This document shows positions 49,266-58,161 of a DNA stretch of 59,278 bases, one piece after another. Source of the DNA: an uncultured bacterium (GTDB taxonomy: Bacteria > Verrucomicrobiota > Lentisphaeria > Victivallales > UBA1829); the NCBI GenBank assembly GCA_900548385.1, contig URKJ01000028.1, positions 1 to 59,278 on the forward strand, in the 5' to 3' direction. Position 1 is the first letter of the stretch. Every line of letters starts with the position of its first letter. Under the pieces are notes generated by a model. That model was not told where the DNA came from. It worked only from the letters and a program-made list of their open reading frames with translations, and ran no database searches. The position numbers were made by a program, and so were the translations under genes.

Positions 49266-50563
49266 ATTCCGACCGTTCCGTTCCAACCGTCCGTTCCGCA
49301 GAGCGGCTTGCGGTTTTTTCTTCCTGCTGCGGTTTTCCCGGAGAAGTGGTGCTGACGGACAGCGCCGTTGTTATCCTGTTTGCAGGAATGCTTGGTGCGG
49401 GAGATATGCTGTCGCTGCTGACAACGTCGTTTCTGCCGTTTTTCAACGGGCTCTGCATGATTCCGATGGCGTATCTGGTGATGCGGTTCGGGCATCGTGC
49501 ATTTATTCTCCGTGTGCTGGTTTTTGCTTCGGCGATGTATTTTCTTGCCGCTTCCGCTCCGTGGTTCGGCAGGGCGGGGATCGCTGTCCTGACCGGCAGT
49601 ATTATTCTGTTTGCTCTTGGAGTTACCGGATTTGTGTCGGGGTGGTATCCGATGCTTGATACGTTTCTGACCAGGGAGTCCCGGACGCAGTTTTTCAGCC
49701 GTATGCGGTTTTGCCATCAGTTGGCATCTGTCGTGTTTCTGCTGGTTTCCGGTATGCTGCTCGGAGCGGAGCCGCCCGTCTGGAAATTGCAGCTGATCCT
49801 GTTCGCGGCTGCACTGCTGTTCTGCGGACGCGGCATCTGCATCGCCCGGATTCCGGAGTTTCCCGCCCGTCTGCCGGAGCGGACCGGATTCCGGGAGGGA
49901 TTGTTGACGGCAGTCGGCAACAAGGGGCTGACTGGATTCACGCTGTACCTTTTCATGCTGAACATCTCCACATTCGGCACCGTTCCGCTGACGATCCTTT
50001 ATTTGAAAAAAGGTTTGAATATACCGGACAACATCGTGGTGTTTCTGTCGGCGGCGTCGTTGACGGGGATGCTGTTCGGGTATCTGGGGATCGGCTGGGT
50101 TGTGAAGACGCTCGGACTGCGGAGAACGTTTCCGGTGTTTCATCTGCTTTATTTCCTGCTGAGCTGTCCGTTATGGTTCATCCGGGATGGCGGAGTGGTT
50201 GCTCTGTGCGTGACCGGAGGGATTCTGACCGCATACAGTTTTCTGCTTGCAGGCAGTTCGATCCTTGCATCCGCCGAAATGATGGAACTGGCAACTCCGG
50301 GAAACAAGGTGATGGCGATGGCGTTCAGCGGCACGTTTTCCTACGGGGCGACCGGACTCGCCCGTGCCGTGCCGTCGCTTCTGCTCGGATCGGGAATGCT
50401 GTCCGCCGGATGGAATTTTGCCGGATGGTCCGTCAGCCGCTGGCAGAGTCTGTTTCTGCTGATCTCATGTGCGATTCTGTTTTCCGCCCTGTTTCTGATT
50501 CTTGTTCCGGCAGTCTTTCCCCGCGGGGAGTATCAATATCATCAATATAAAAAGGAGAGGTAA
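49262..50563 (+). CDS. MFS transporter
   Basis: The 433-residue protein has about 12 hydrophobic helices in two halves, with a short loop carrying R/K residues between, fitting a major facilitator. The substrate is probably an oligosaccharide because the gene is between a LacI regulator and an intracellular GH5; it is not clearly a drug exporter. The start ATG overlaps the LacI stop. It ends three bases before GH5. Confidence 0.82.
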   Translation: MNSDRSVPTVRSAERLAVFSSCCGFPGEVVLTDSAVVILFAGMLGAGDMLSLLTTSFLPFFNGLCMIPMAYLVMRFGHRAFILRVLVFASAMYFLAASAPWFGRAGIAVLTGSIILFALGVTGFVSGWYPMLDTFLTRESRTQFFSRMRFCHQLASVVFLLVSGMLLGAEPPVWKLQLILFAAALLFCGRGICIARIPEFPARLPERTGFREGLLTAVGNKGLTGFTLYLFMLNISTFGTVPLTILYLKKGLNIPDNIVVFLSAASLTGMLFGYLGIGWVVKTLGLRRTFPVFHLLYFLLSCPLWFIRDGGVVALCVTGGILTAYSFLLAGSSILASAEMMELATPGNKVMAMAFSGTFSYGATGLARAVPSLLLGSGMLSAGWNFAGWSVSRWQSLFLLISCAILFSALFLILVPAVFPRGEYQYHQYKKER

Positions 50564-50566
50564 ACG

Positions 50567-51676
50567 ATGACGACAGCAAGTTCTGCGGAGCAGTTCGCCG
50601 GGTTCACGCACGGAATGGGGATCGGCGGGTGGCTGACCAATTACAAACGGTTCAATGTGCTGCCGTACCGGTGGAAATTTCCGTTGACGGTCGGCGATTT
50701 TGAACATTTCGACTCTTACATCACGGAGGCGGATGTTGCCCGTATTGCATCTTACGGCATGGATCACATCCGGCTCGGGTTCGACCAGATTGTGCTGGAG
50801 GAATCGCCGTACCGGTATCGGGACCGCATTTTTGCGCGGATCGCGGATTTTGTCGGCTGGTGTGAAAAGTACGGATTGAATGTCGTGTTGAATCTGCACA
50901 AAGCGGTTGGAAATTACTGCGATATTTCAGAACCGGTGTCTCTGCTGGACGATGCGGAGCTGAAAGAACGTTTCATCGCGCTCTGGGTGGAGTTTGAACG
51001 GCGGTTCCACGACCGTCCCGCCGTTGCGTTTGAGCTGATGAACGAAGTCCGCAACGTCGATCCGGAACTCTGGAACGAACTTGCGGAGCGGACGGTCAAG
51101 GCTTTGCGCGAACTCAATCCGTCGCGGAAGATCATTGTCGGAAGTACCTGCTGGAACAGCCCGCACACTCTGAAAGACCTGCGTCTGTTTGACGATGCGA
51201 ATATCATTTACACGTTTCATACCTATACCCCGTTTGAGTTCACTCATCAGAGGGGAGTTCTTCAGGCTCCGCCGCTGTTTTACAACCGGAATATGGAATA
51301 TCCTGCCGGTATCGGCAAATACCGGGAGTACCGGGAAACGGTCGGGCAGGAGATTGGCGATTATGCACAGTTTGAACGGATGGACAAGGCGTATCTGCGG
51401 AAAGCGCTTGAACCGGCATTCGAGTTCGTGCGCAGACATCCGGACAAGATCCTCTGGTGCGGCGAATTCGGGACGATCCGCCACTGCAGACTGGAATACC
51501 GGGAAAACTGGATGAACGACGTTATTTCCCTGCTGATCGAGCACGGAATCCCGTATTGCGTCTGGAACTATCTCAGTACGCCGAATGACGGCAACCGGTT
51601 CAGCCTGGTGGACGACGACCGGCGGGAGATTCTCAGTCCCCGTCTGCTGGAGATCATCCGGGGACATGTTTCGTGA
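50567..51676 (+). CDS. GH5 family glycoside hydrolase
   Basis: The 369-residue TIM-barrel enzyme has the general acid Glu in FELMNEVRN (E160) and the nucleophile Glu in LWCGEFGTI (E300), with FHTYTPFEFTH before the latter. There is no signal peptide, so it hydrolyses beta-linked oligosaccharides in the cytoplasm after import by the MFS. AAAGGAGAGG lies eight bases before the ATG. The exact linkage is unknown. Confidence 0.9.
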   Translation: MTTASSAEQFAGFTHGMGIGGWLTNYKRFNVLPYRWKFPLTVGDFEHFDSYITEADVARIASYGMDHIRLGFDQIVLEESPYRYRDRIFARIADFVGWCEKYGLNVVLNLHKAVGNYCDISEPVSLLDDAELKERFIALWVEFERRFHDRPAVAFELMNEVRNVDPELWNELAERTVKALRELNPSRKIIVGSTCWNSPHTLKDLRLFDDANIIYTFHTYTPFEFTHQRGVLQAPPLFYNRNMEYPAGIGKYREYRETVGQEIGDYAQFERMDKAYLRKALEPAFEFVRRHPDKILWCGEFGTIRHCRLEYRENWMNDVISLLIEHGIPYCVWNYLSTPNDGNRFSLVDDDRREILSPRLLEIIRGHVS

Positions 51677-51695
51677 TACGGGAAACCGCTGCCGT

Positions 51696-53819
51696 TCAGC
51701 ACTTTTTCAGATGGATCAGCTTGCAGTCGTAATCGCCGAGGAGTTCGACTTGCAGGCCGATGTTCGCCGCGCCGCGTCCGGATATCGTTTTGCCGGACGC
51801 ATACGGCATACATGCGGTTTGCGGATCGACTCCGATGTATTCCACGCGGTAGACGGCATCGGGGATCAGATCCGGGACCCGGACCGGCGGGATCGGATCG
51901 CCGAATTGCAGTGAAGCGCCCAGAGCGAAAATGTACGCTTCGGAACGGTCCTCCGCAAGATAGGCGAACAGATCGTAGGAGTCGTTGCATTCCAGACGGT
52001 AGAAATCCGCAAAATTCGTCACGTTCCGGATCTGTTTGTAAAGATCGGTGTAAGAGCGTATTTCGGCGATTTCCTCCGGTGTGCAGGCGGGAAGATTCTT
52101 GCCGATCGCCAGAGATCCCAGCATTCCGCAGTATGCCTGGAATTTCAGCGGCGTGCGGCGGAGATTGATGCCGTAGATTGAGTCGCTGATATGGCACGCG
52201 CCGCCCGCCATGCGGGGCAGGTGCAGGAACGTGAATCCCTCGTGCAGTTTCAGAACATCGCGGGTGTCCTGGTTGTCGCTCCGGTTCATGCGACCGAAGA
52301 AACGGGTCATGGCCAGACTGGGACGTCCGGCTCCCGCCGCGCAGTTTTCCATCAGCAGGAGCGGAAAATCCGCGTGCAGACGTTCAAAGACGCTCAGGAG
52401 GTTTTCCACATACCGCACCCATCCATCCGGAGAACGCCAGCCGGGAGAACTGAAGAAACAGTTCATATCCAGCTTCAGATAGGAGATCCCGGTGGAACGG
52501 ATCAGTTCGTGGAGAGCGGCATACATGTATTCGGCGACTTCGCGGCGGGAGAAATCCAGCATCACGGAATCGCGGTCCACGTCGTCGCGCCGCTTGACAG
52601 ACGGTTTGCGGTCCGGGTATTGCATCGCCCATTCCGGATGGTCGTGATAGAGCTTGCTTTTTGTTTCAAACGACTCGATTTCCACCCAGAGCCCGAATTC
52701 CATCCCCAAGCAGCGGACCTGTTCAATAACCGGGCGGAGTCCGTTCGGGAATTTGCGGACATCGGGATACCAGTCTCCGAGAAATGTCTGCCAGCCGTCG
52801 TCGATTACGAACAGTTCCGCTCCGGCGTCGGCTGCCGCACGGGCGGCACGGAGAATGTTTTCCTCATTGACATGGATGTTGATGCTTCCCCAGGAGTTGA
52901 AAAGGACCGGCATCGGTTTTTTCAAAACTTCCTGCGGGTAGCAGAACCGTTTCTGGTAATCGTGCAGGACCCGGCTTGCTCCGCTGAATCCTTCCGCGGT
53001 ATGCCCGCCGGAGAATACGGGAGTTTTGAACGATTTGCCCGGAGGAAGCGGAATCGCACAGTCAAAATCGTTGATCCCGCCGGTGACGGCGAGATGGTCG
53101 AATGAATCCAGTTCCACAGAGATTTTCCAGTTGCCCGCCCATTGCAGGGTGCCGAACCAGACTTCCCCGTCCAGTTCGGAGGCGCGCCCGTCGTCAAGAG
53201 CGAAGCAGGGAACGGCGAACGGACCGGAAAGTCCGGTCCGGCTTTCCATGACGAACCGCCCGTGTGTCAGTTCCTGACGGTTGAGCATGGCCTCTTTGCC
53301 CCATCGCCCGTTCAGATGCGTCAGACGTTTCAGGTGTGCGGGCATTTGCCATGCTGCGGAATGGAACGTGCGCAGTGTTACCTGTCCGGAACCGCGGTTG
53401 GTGGTTTCGCTCCAGCGGTTCAGAAGAGGGAGCCCCGGCAGAAGCTGATAGAAGAGTTTGATTTCAAGCGGATATTCCGCTTCCCGCAGGATGACGGTCA
53501 GAAGGTCTCCGTCCACGGAACAGGAATCGTAGATCAGTTTTGTGCCGCGCCCTCCGCCGGGCAGATCGGCTTTGAGTGCGCAATCCCCGTAGAATTCTCC
53601 GAAAAAAGCGGGATATTCCTGATAATCGTTGCAGATGCGGTCCGGCTGGGCGTGACGGCGCTGACGGCGGTCGTCCGCGGACGGCAGATCGTCGATCCGG
53701 TCGATCGCGGGCCCCCAGTAAAGATGAACGGGAACACCGCCGCTGATCTCAAACGCATAGCTCATATTTCCTCCGGTCAGGAGAAAACGCGGAGTCCGGG
53801 AGTCTATTTCAATGCTCAT
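51696..53819 (-). CDS. GH36 family alpha-galactosidase
   Basis: The 707-residue enzyme has an N-terminal beta-sandwich and a TIM barrel. The nucleophile Asp is in LKLDMNCFF (D451), the acid/base Asp in RSDNQDTRD (D515), and FVIDDGWQTF is a conserved barrel segment. It is intracellular and would remove alpha-galactosyl groups. Its ATG overlaps the stop of the TPR gene as ATGA, so it is coupled to that gene and downstream of murC. It converges on GH5. Confidence 0.92.
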   Translation of the reverse strand: MSIEIDSRTPRFLLTGGNMSYAFEISGGVPVHLYWGPAIDRIDDLPSADDRRQRRHAQPDRICNDYQEYPAFFGEFYGDCALKADLPGGGRGTKLIYDSCSVDGDLLTVILREAEYPLEIKLFYQLLPGLPLLNRWSETTNRGSGQVTLRTFHSAAWQMPAHLKRLTHLNGRWGKEAMLNRQELTHGRFVMESRTGLSGPFAVPCFALDDGRASELDGEVWFGTLQWAGNWKISVELDSFDHLAVTGGINDFDCAIPLPPGKSFKTPVFSGGHTAEGFSGASRVLHDYQKRFCYPQEVLKKPMPVLFNSWGSINIHVNEENILRAARAAADAGAELFVIDDGWQTFLGDWYPDVRKFPNGLRPVIEQVRCLGMEFGLWVEIESFETKSKLYHDHPEWAMQYPDRKPSVKRRDDVDRDSVMLDFSRREVAEYMYAALHELIRSTGISYLKLDMNCFFSSPGWRSPDGWVRYVENLLSVFERLHADFPLLLMENCAAGAGRPSLAMTRFFGRMNRSDNQDTRDVLKLHEGFTFLHLPRMAGGACHISDSIYGINLRRTPLKFQAYCGMLGSLAIGKNLPACTPEEIAEIRSYTDLYKQIRNVTNFADFYRLECNDSYDLFAYLAEDRSEAYIFALGASLQFGDPIPPVRVPDLIPDAVYRVEYIGVDPQTACMPYASGKTISGRGAANIGLQVELLGDYDCKLIHLKKC

Positions 53820-54613
53820 TTTTTATTTCCCTTGTGCGTGGCGAGACGTTTTGTATACGGGTTGTCCGGGTATTCTTTCCGGAGCATATTTGCGAACCGG
53901 ACGGCGTTCGGGTCCTTGAGTTCCGTCAATGCCGCCTGAAGACGGTACAGCGCTTCCGGGCGTTCCCCGGAGTCCGGAAACAGCAAAGTCGCCTGCAGGT
54001 ACATCAGTGATGCCTCCTTGAGATTGCCTTTCCGGCGGAGAATGTTGCCTTTCTGAAGAAAGGCGAATGCGGCGTTGGAATCGTCATTTCCCGCTGCCAT
54101 TTCATCCAGAAGCGGTTTGGCGTCGTCGTATTTTCCAAGTTCAATGCAGAGCCGCGCATTCAGGCGTTTGATCTCGTTCAGATGGGGAACCAGCCGCATA
54201 TTCAGAAGTTTGTAATTTTTCAACTGGTCGAGTTTGCGGACGGCTTCTGTTTTTTCGCCGAGTCCGGCAAGCGCTTCCGATTCTTTGGCGATGCAGTAGA
54301 GGTCCCAGCCGAGGAGCTTGTACTTGTCGTAGGCGAGCTTGTAGGCTGCCGCCGCCTGAGCGAGGGAGCCGTTACGGAGATAATGATCCGCCTGTTCCAC
54401 TTCGGCGGGTTTCGGGATCCATGCGTAAAGGTAGCGTCCCTGCGGAATCCGGGTGCGGATTTTGCTGTCCGGCAGCGAGTATTCCAACGATCCGTCCGGC
54501 AGAGCGGTGAGGGCGGTCACTTTCAGATCCTGATTGTCAAGCGTGCGGATGAGGCTTTCGTCAGCGGCATGGAGCGTGAGCGCCGCGAGCAGAAGGGGAA
54601 GATGAATTTTCAT
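53816..54613 (-). CDS. Secreted TPR-like protein
   Basis: The 265-residue protein begins with a signal peptide (1-17) and continues with short helical repeats: AQAAAAYKLAYDKYKLLG, a Leu/Ala-rich segment, and ASLMYLQATLLFPDSGERPEALY. These have the spacing of tetratricopeptide repeats (two to four copies). It probably binds another envelope protein. AAAGGAG lies six bases before the ATG at 54613; an upstream extension overlaps the murC end. It sits between murC and GH36. Confidence 0.75.
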   Translation of the reverse strand: MKIHLPLLLAALTLHAADESLIRTLDNQDLKVTALTALPDGSLEYSLPDSKIRTRIPQGRYLYAWIPKPAEVEQADHYLRNGSLAQAAAAYKLAYDKYKLLGWDLYCIAKESEALAGLGEKTEAVRKLDQLKNYKLLNMRLVPHLNEIKRLNARLCIELGKYDDAKPLLDEMAAGNDDSNAAFAFLQKGNILRRKGNLKEASLMYLQATLLFPDSGERPEALYRLQAALTELKDPNAVRFANMLRKEYPDNPYTKRLATHKGNKK

Positions 54614-54629
54614 GAAAGACTCCTTTCGG

Positions 54630-56045
54630 TCAGATGGTTTCGGCAAGTTCTTTTGCCCAGTCGGAGAGTGAATTGTCACGGGCGCCCATTACGACGGCTG
54701 CTTCCGCCGCACCGGGCGAGCGCAGAAATTCCGCCGCTTCCGCGCGTCCGGAAAAACAGCGGTACCGTCCGCCCGGATGGGCGGCGGCGTATTCTGCGGC
54801 GACTTCTTCCGCTTTCGGCTGGAATGAGGTCGTTCCGCCCGCGTAATAAACAGGGAGAAACGCAAAAATGTCATTCTGCCGCAGCGTTTTTTCAAGAGCC
54901 GGAAACAGTTCCTGCCGCATGAAGCCGAACGGCCCGTAGCCGTGCGGCTGGAACAGAAACACTGCGCGTCCGGGGCAGACTTCATGCGTCGCTTCAATGC
55001 ACGAGCAGATCTTCTCCACATTATGAGCGTAGTCGTCATAAATGGCGGTTCCGGCGGAGGTTTTGCCGGCGAAGTCGAACCGCCGCCAGACGCCGGAGAA
55101 CTGTTCGATGGCGGAAAGAGTGTTCGCCGGATCAAATCCGAGCAGGGAAAGACCCGCGCAGACCGCTGCCGCGTTTGCCGCGTTGTGCAGTCCGGGAACC
55201 GGCAGACGAACGGTCTGTCCCTCAATTTCCGCCTGAACGATTCCGTTTTCCGAGCGGTAGCCGGTGACCCGGAAGACCCGGAGTCCGTGCAGCTCCGCAG
55301 GAGCATCGGGATCGGTGCTGAACAACGCCGTGTTCAGATGCCGGATGCAGTCGGCGCCGACCGCTTCCAGAACCCGGTCTTCGAGAACGGCGGATACGCG
55401 GGTCTGAAGCAGAAAGCGGCGGAACACGTCTGCAAGTTCCTCTTTGGAATAATGATCGGTGCCGATGTTGAGGATCATGGCGTGATCCGCGGAATAGTTC
55501 AGCAGGGATTTATCGCTTTCGTCAGCCTCCAGAACACACAGTTTCCCGCTTCCCGGGGCATAATTGCCGGCAAAGCCGTCGCGGATGAAATGCTTGGCGA
55601 GTCCGCCGGAGATCAGAGCCGGAGATGCTCCGACGCGGTCGAGGGTTTCCGCCAGCCAGGCGGAAACGGTGGTTTTGCCGCAGCTGCCGGTTACTGCGAA
55701 TACCGGGGAGGAACATTTCTGCACGAGCAGGCGCATCGCTTCGGAACGGTGCAGACGCGCCGTTCCCGGCGGAGCGTTGACGAAATCCGGATTGTCATTT
55801 TCGATTGCGGTCGAATAAACGAGGGCTTCCGGCGGCGGTGTGCTGTTGAACCGGGAACCGTCCTGCGGATAAAGCGCGACGCCTTTCATCCGGAGCGAAT
55901 CAATGATCCGGCGGTTTTCCGGCGAGTTCAGCGCCCGGTCGCTTCCGGATGTGCTGCAGCCGAGGCATGACGCCATCTGGGCGAGAGCACTCATGCCGAT
56001 TCCGCCGACGCCGACGAAGTGAAGAGAGTCCGGTAACTGTTCCAT
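54630..56045 (-). CDS. MurC-like Mur ligase
   Basis: The 471-residue enzyme is a three-domain Mur ligase: an N-terminal dinucleotide-like fold with FVGVGGIGMSALAQ, the ATP loop, and C-terminal DDYAHN. It resembles UDP-N-acetylmuramate-L-alanine ligase. The ATP loop reads GSCGKTT where GTHGKTT is usual, and the next conserved motif is DDYAHN instead of DDYGHH, so it is a divergent member. It could be the cell's only MurC or a paralogue. The ATG at 56045 has AAAGGA 11 bases before it; the GTG further up would overlap the previous gene. The stop of the LpxH-like gene is six bases upstream. Confidence 0.85.
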   Translation of the reverse strand: MEQLPDSLHFVGVGGIGMSALAQMASCLGCSTSGSDRALNSPENRRIIDSLRMKGVALYPQDGSRFNSTPPPEALVYSTAIENDNPDFVNAPPGTARLHRSEAMRLLVQKCSSPVFAVTGSCGKTTVSAWLAETLDRVGASPALISGGLAKHFIRDGFAGNYAPGSGKLCVLEADESDKSLLNYSADHAMILNIGTDHYSKEELADVFRRFLLQTRVSAVLEDRVLEAVGADCIRHLNTALFSTDPDAPAELHGLRVFRVTGYRSENGIVQAEIEGQTVRLPVPGLHNAANAAAVCAGLSLLGFDPANTLSAIEQFSGVWRRFDFAGKTSAGTAIYDDYAHNVEKICSCIEATHEVCPGRAVFLFQPHGYGPFGFMRQELFPALEKTLRQNDIFAFLPVYYAGGTTSFQPKAEEVAAEYAAAHPGGRYRCFSGRAEAAEFLRSPGAAEAAVVMGARDNSLSDWAKELAETI

Positions 56046-56050
56046 GTCTG

Positions 56051-56779
56051 TTATTGTCCTTTCTCCGGAAAGAAGTTCCGCCACGGAATCCGGTAATACT
56101 GTTCCGCGGCGCAGTCGTATACCCCGATCTCACCGTTTTCAGATTCCCATGCGGGCAGTACATGAATGCCGCGGATCGACGCCGACTGATGGAAATGTCC
56201 CATTACACAGAGTGTCCGGTTTTTTCTCTGCATGGAATCGGCGAGACGCTGAAAATATTTTTCGGGGAAATGTTTTTTATGTTTCATATTTTTGTTTTTG
56301 AGTCCCAGCAGGATTCTGCGTGAGAGCGGTCTCCCGACCAGGGGACCGGACAGGCGAACCAGCGAACGGGTTACGGGATTGCGCATGAAACTGCGGAAGA
56401 CCAGATACAGCACATCATCTTTGTTGAGACGGTCGCCGTGAGTCACGCAGATTTTACCGCCGGGGAGACAGTAGTCTTTTTCCGAACTCCAGGAAAACGC
56501 GTCCGCATGACGGTTTGAAACATAGAATTCGTGATTGCCTTCGAGAAAACCGATCATCCGTTTTTCTTTTTCTCTGCGGCACCAGTCGAGAAAACGTTTA
56601 TGGACAGATTCTTCGTAGGCGTCAAAGGCGATCCAGAGTTCAAAGATGTCTCCGAGAAAGACAACGTCACAGTCCGATTCCCCGATCCGTCCGAGCATGT
56701 CGAAAAACCCGTCCGAGGAAGCGGGGGTGTTCATAATATGCGCATCCGCAACAAAAATGATTTTTCCGGTTCTTTTCAT
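56051..56779 (-). CDS. LpxH-like UDP-2,3-diacylglucosamine hydrolase
   Basis: The 242-residue metallophosphoesterase has the two-metal site in order: VADAH (D12, H14), GDIFE (D44), GNHE (N82, H83), THGD and GHFH. The pattern and size fit the LpxH family, which removes UMP in lipid A synthesis; a related family member is possible. It has no ribosome binding site. A good promoter sits five bases before the ATG, so the mRNA may be leaderless. It heads the operon with murC, TPR and GH36. Confidence 0.85.
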   Translation of the reverse strand: MKRTGKIIFVADAHIMNTPASSDGFFDMLGRIGESDCDVVFLGDIFELWIAFDAYEESVHKRFLDWCRREKEKRMIGFLEGNHEFYVSNRHADAFSWSSEKDYCLPGGKICVTHGDRLNKDDVLYLVFRSFMRNPVTRSLVRLSGPLVGRPLSRRILLGLKNKNMKHKKHFPEKYFQRLADSMQRKNRTLCVMGHFHQSASIRGIHVLPAWESENGEIGVYDCAAEQYYRIPWRNFFPEKGQ

Positions 56780-56784
56780 GCGGC

Positions 56785-56813
56785 AATATAATTCCCCGTG
56801 CGGAGAAATGCAA
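56785..56813 (-). promoter_or_regulatory. Promoter of the LpxH-like-murC operon
   Basis: Minus-strand TTGCAT (56808-56813), 17-bp spacer, TATATT (56785-56790). Only five bases separate the -10 from the ATG at 56779, so transcription would begin at or next to the start codon. Confidence 0.6.
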
Positions 56814-56846
56814 CTTGTTTCCCGTAGAAAAACAGGAAACGGAGAC

Positions 56847-56899
56847 AAAAAAAATTGCCGCGCTCTGTTTCCCCAAGGAGAGATGAAAGAAACAGAGCG
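56847..56899 (-). terminator. Rho-independent terminator of the UDP-glucuronate decarboxylase gene
   Basis: On the minus strand GAAACAGAGCG and CGCTCTGTTTC (ends 56899-56861) pair over 11 bases with a 17-nt loop, followed after seven bases by a run of eight T (56854-56847). Between this and the stop at 57022 is AT-rich sequence with no gene. Confidence 0.75.
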
Positions 56900-56988
56900 T
56901 CGGCTGCCCGTAAAAAGCAGTAAATCCGCAAAAATTACCGCTTTGTTTTATATAATGTAATATCAGAAAATTACCTGAATGTTGCATG

Positions 56989-57010
56989 AAGATTGCAAAT
57001 TGGCAATCTT
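56989..57010. repeat. Hairpin right after the UDP-glucuronate decarboxylase stop
   Basis: AAGATTGC (56989-56996) pairs with GCAATCTT (57003-57010) around a six-base loop. It is T-rich on the plus-strand side, not on the gene's own strand, so it is probably not the terminator. Confidence 0.45.
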
Positions 57011-57021
57011 TCTTGTTTTTC

Positions 57022-57975
57022 TCACGCCTCCCCGGAACGGAGAAGCGTATCGAAATAGGAGATCGTCAGTTTCAATCCTTCTTCCAGCGGAGTGCTTGGC
57101 GTCCAATCCAGTAAATCCTTTGCCTTTGAAATATCGGGGCGGCGCTGGCGCGGATCATCGGAGGGCAGAGGTTTGAATACGATTTCCGAGCGGGAACCGG
57201 TCAGTTTTTTAACCAGTTCCGCCAGCTGAAGCATGGTGAATTCGCCCGGATTTCCGATATTAACCGGACCGGTTACGGTATCGTTGGTGTTCATCATACG
57301 GACCATGGCGTCGATAAGATCCTTGCAGTAGCAGAAACTGCGGGTCTGGGTGCCGTCTCCATAAATGGTGATCGGTTCGTTGCGCAGTGCCTGAAGGATG
57401 AAATTGCTGACGACCCGCCCGTCGTTCGGGTGCATGTTGGGGCCGTAGGTATTGAAGATGCGGACGATCTTGATGCGGAGACGGCATTGACGGTAATAGG
57501 ACATGAAGAGTGTTTCTGCGGCACGTTTTCCCTCGTCGTAACAGGCGCGTTCGCCGATGGGGTTCACGTTGCCCCAGTACTCTTCGATCTGCGGGTGGAT
57601 CTGCGGGTCGCCGTATACTTCCGAGGTCGAGGCCTGAAGAATTTTGGCGCCGATCCGTTTCGCGAGGCCGAGCATGTTGATCGCCCCGTGCACGCAGGTT
57701 TTGACCGTCTGGACGGGATCGCGCTGATAATGGATCGGAGAAGCGGGGCATGCAAGATTGTAGATTTCATCGACTTCCACATAGAGCGGGAAGGTTACGT
57801 CATGCCGCAGGACTTCGAAACGGTGATTATCCAGCAGAGGTTCGATATTCCGTTTGCAGCCGGTGAAAAAGTTGTCCGCGCAAATGACATTATGGCCGTC
57901 GTTCAGGAGCCGTTCGCAGAGATGTGAGCCGAGGAAACCGCCTCCGCCTGTGACCAGAATATTTTTACGAATCAT
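57022..57975 (-). CDS. UDP-glucuronate decarboxylase (UXS-like) SDR enzyme
   Basis: The 317-residue short-chain dehydrogenase has GGGGFLG (10-16), the STSEVYGDP segment and the catalytic YDEGK (Y146, K150). The family converts UDP-glucuronate to UDP-xylose, which is used in envelope polysaccharides. It is close to UDP-glucose 4-epimerases, but the acidic loop CYDEGKR and PNMHPNDGRVVSNF fit UXS. GGAG lies ten bases before the ATG. It has a near-consensus promoter and its own terminator. Confidence 0.88.
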   Translation of the reverse strand: MIRKNILVTGGGGFLGSHLCERLLNDGHNVICADNFFTGCKRNIEPLLDNHRFEVLRHDVTFPLYVEVDEIYNLACPASPIHYQRDPVQTVKTCVHGAINMLGLAKRIGAKILQASTSEVYGDPQIHPQIEEYWGNVNPIGERACYDEGKRAAETLFMSYYRQCRLRIKIVRIFNTYGPNMHPNDGRVVSNFILQALRNEPITIYGDGTQTRSFCYCKDLIDAMVRMMNTNDTVTGPVNIGNPGEFTMLQLAELVKKLTGSRSEIVFKPLPSDDPRQRRPDISKAKDLLDWTPSTPLEEGLKLTISYFDTLLRSGEA

Positions 57976-58016
57976 AATACAGCACTCCGTTTCTGATAAA
58001 ATCGTTGGGTTCAGTA

Positions 58017-58045
58017 TTTATATCATGGAAACCGGATGCTGTCAA
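58017..58045 (-). promoter_or_regulatory. Promoter of the UDP-glucuronate decarboxylase gene
   Basis: Minus-strand TTGACA (58040-58045), 17-bp spacer, TATAAA (58017-58022). The leader is about 40 nt. Confidence 0.75.
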
Positions 58046-58086
58046 GTCATTTTTTGCAAATGATGGGAAAATCTCGGCTGTAAAGT

Positions 58087-58115
58087 TTGACAACTTTTAC
58101 GAATCGTGTTATATT
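58087..58115 (+). promoter_or_regulatory. Promoter of the leader ORF and kinase
   Basis: TTGACA (58087-58092), 17-bp spacer, TATATT (58110-58115). It would give about 40 nt before the ATG of the leader ORF at 58162. Confidence 0.75.
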
Positions 58116-58161
58116 CTGCAGGTCAGAGTTTGAATCTGTTGTTCCAAACCCGGGAGTTCCG

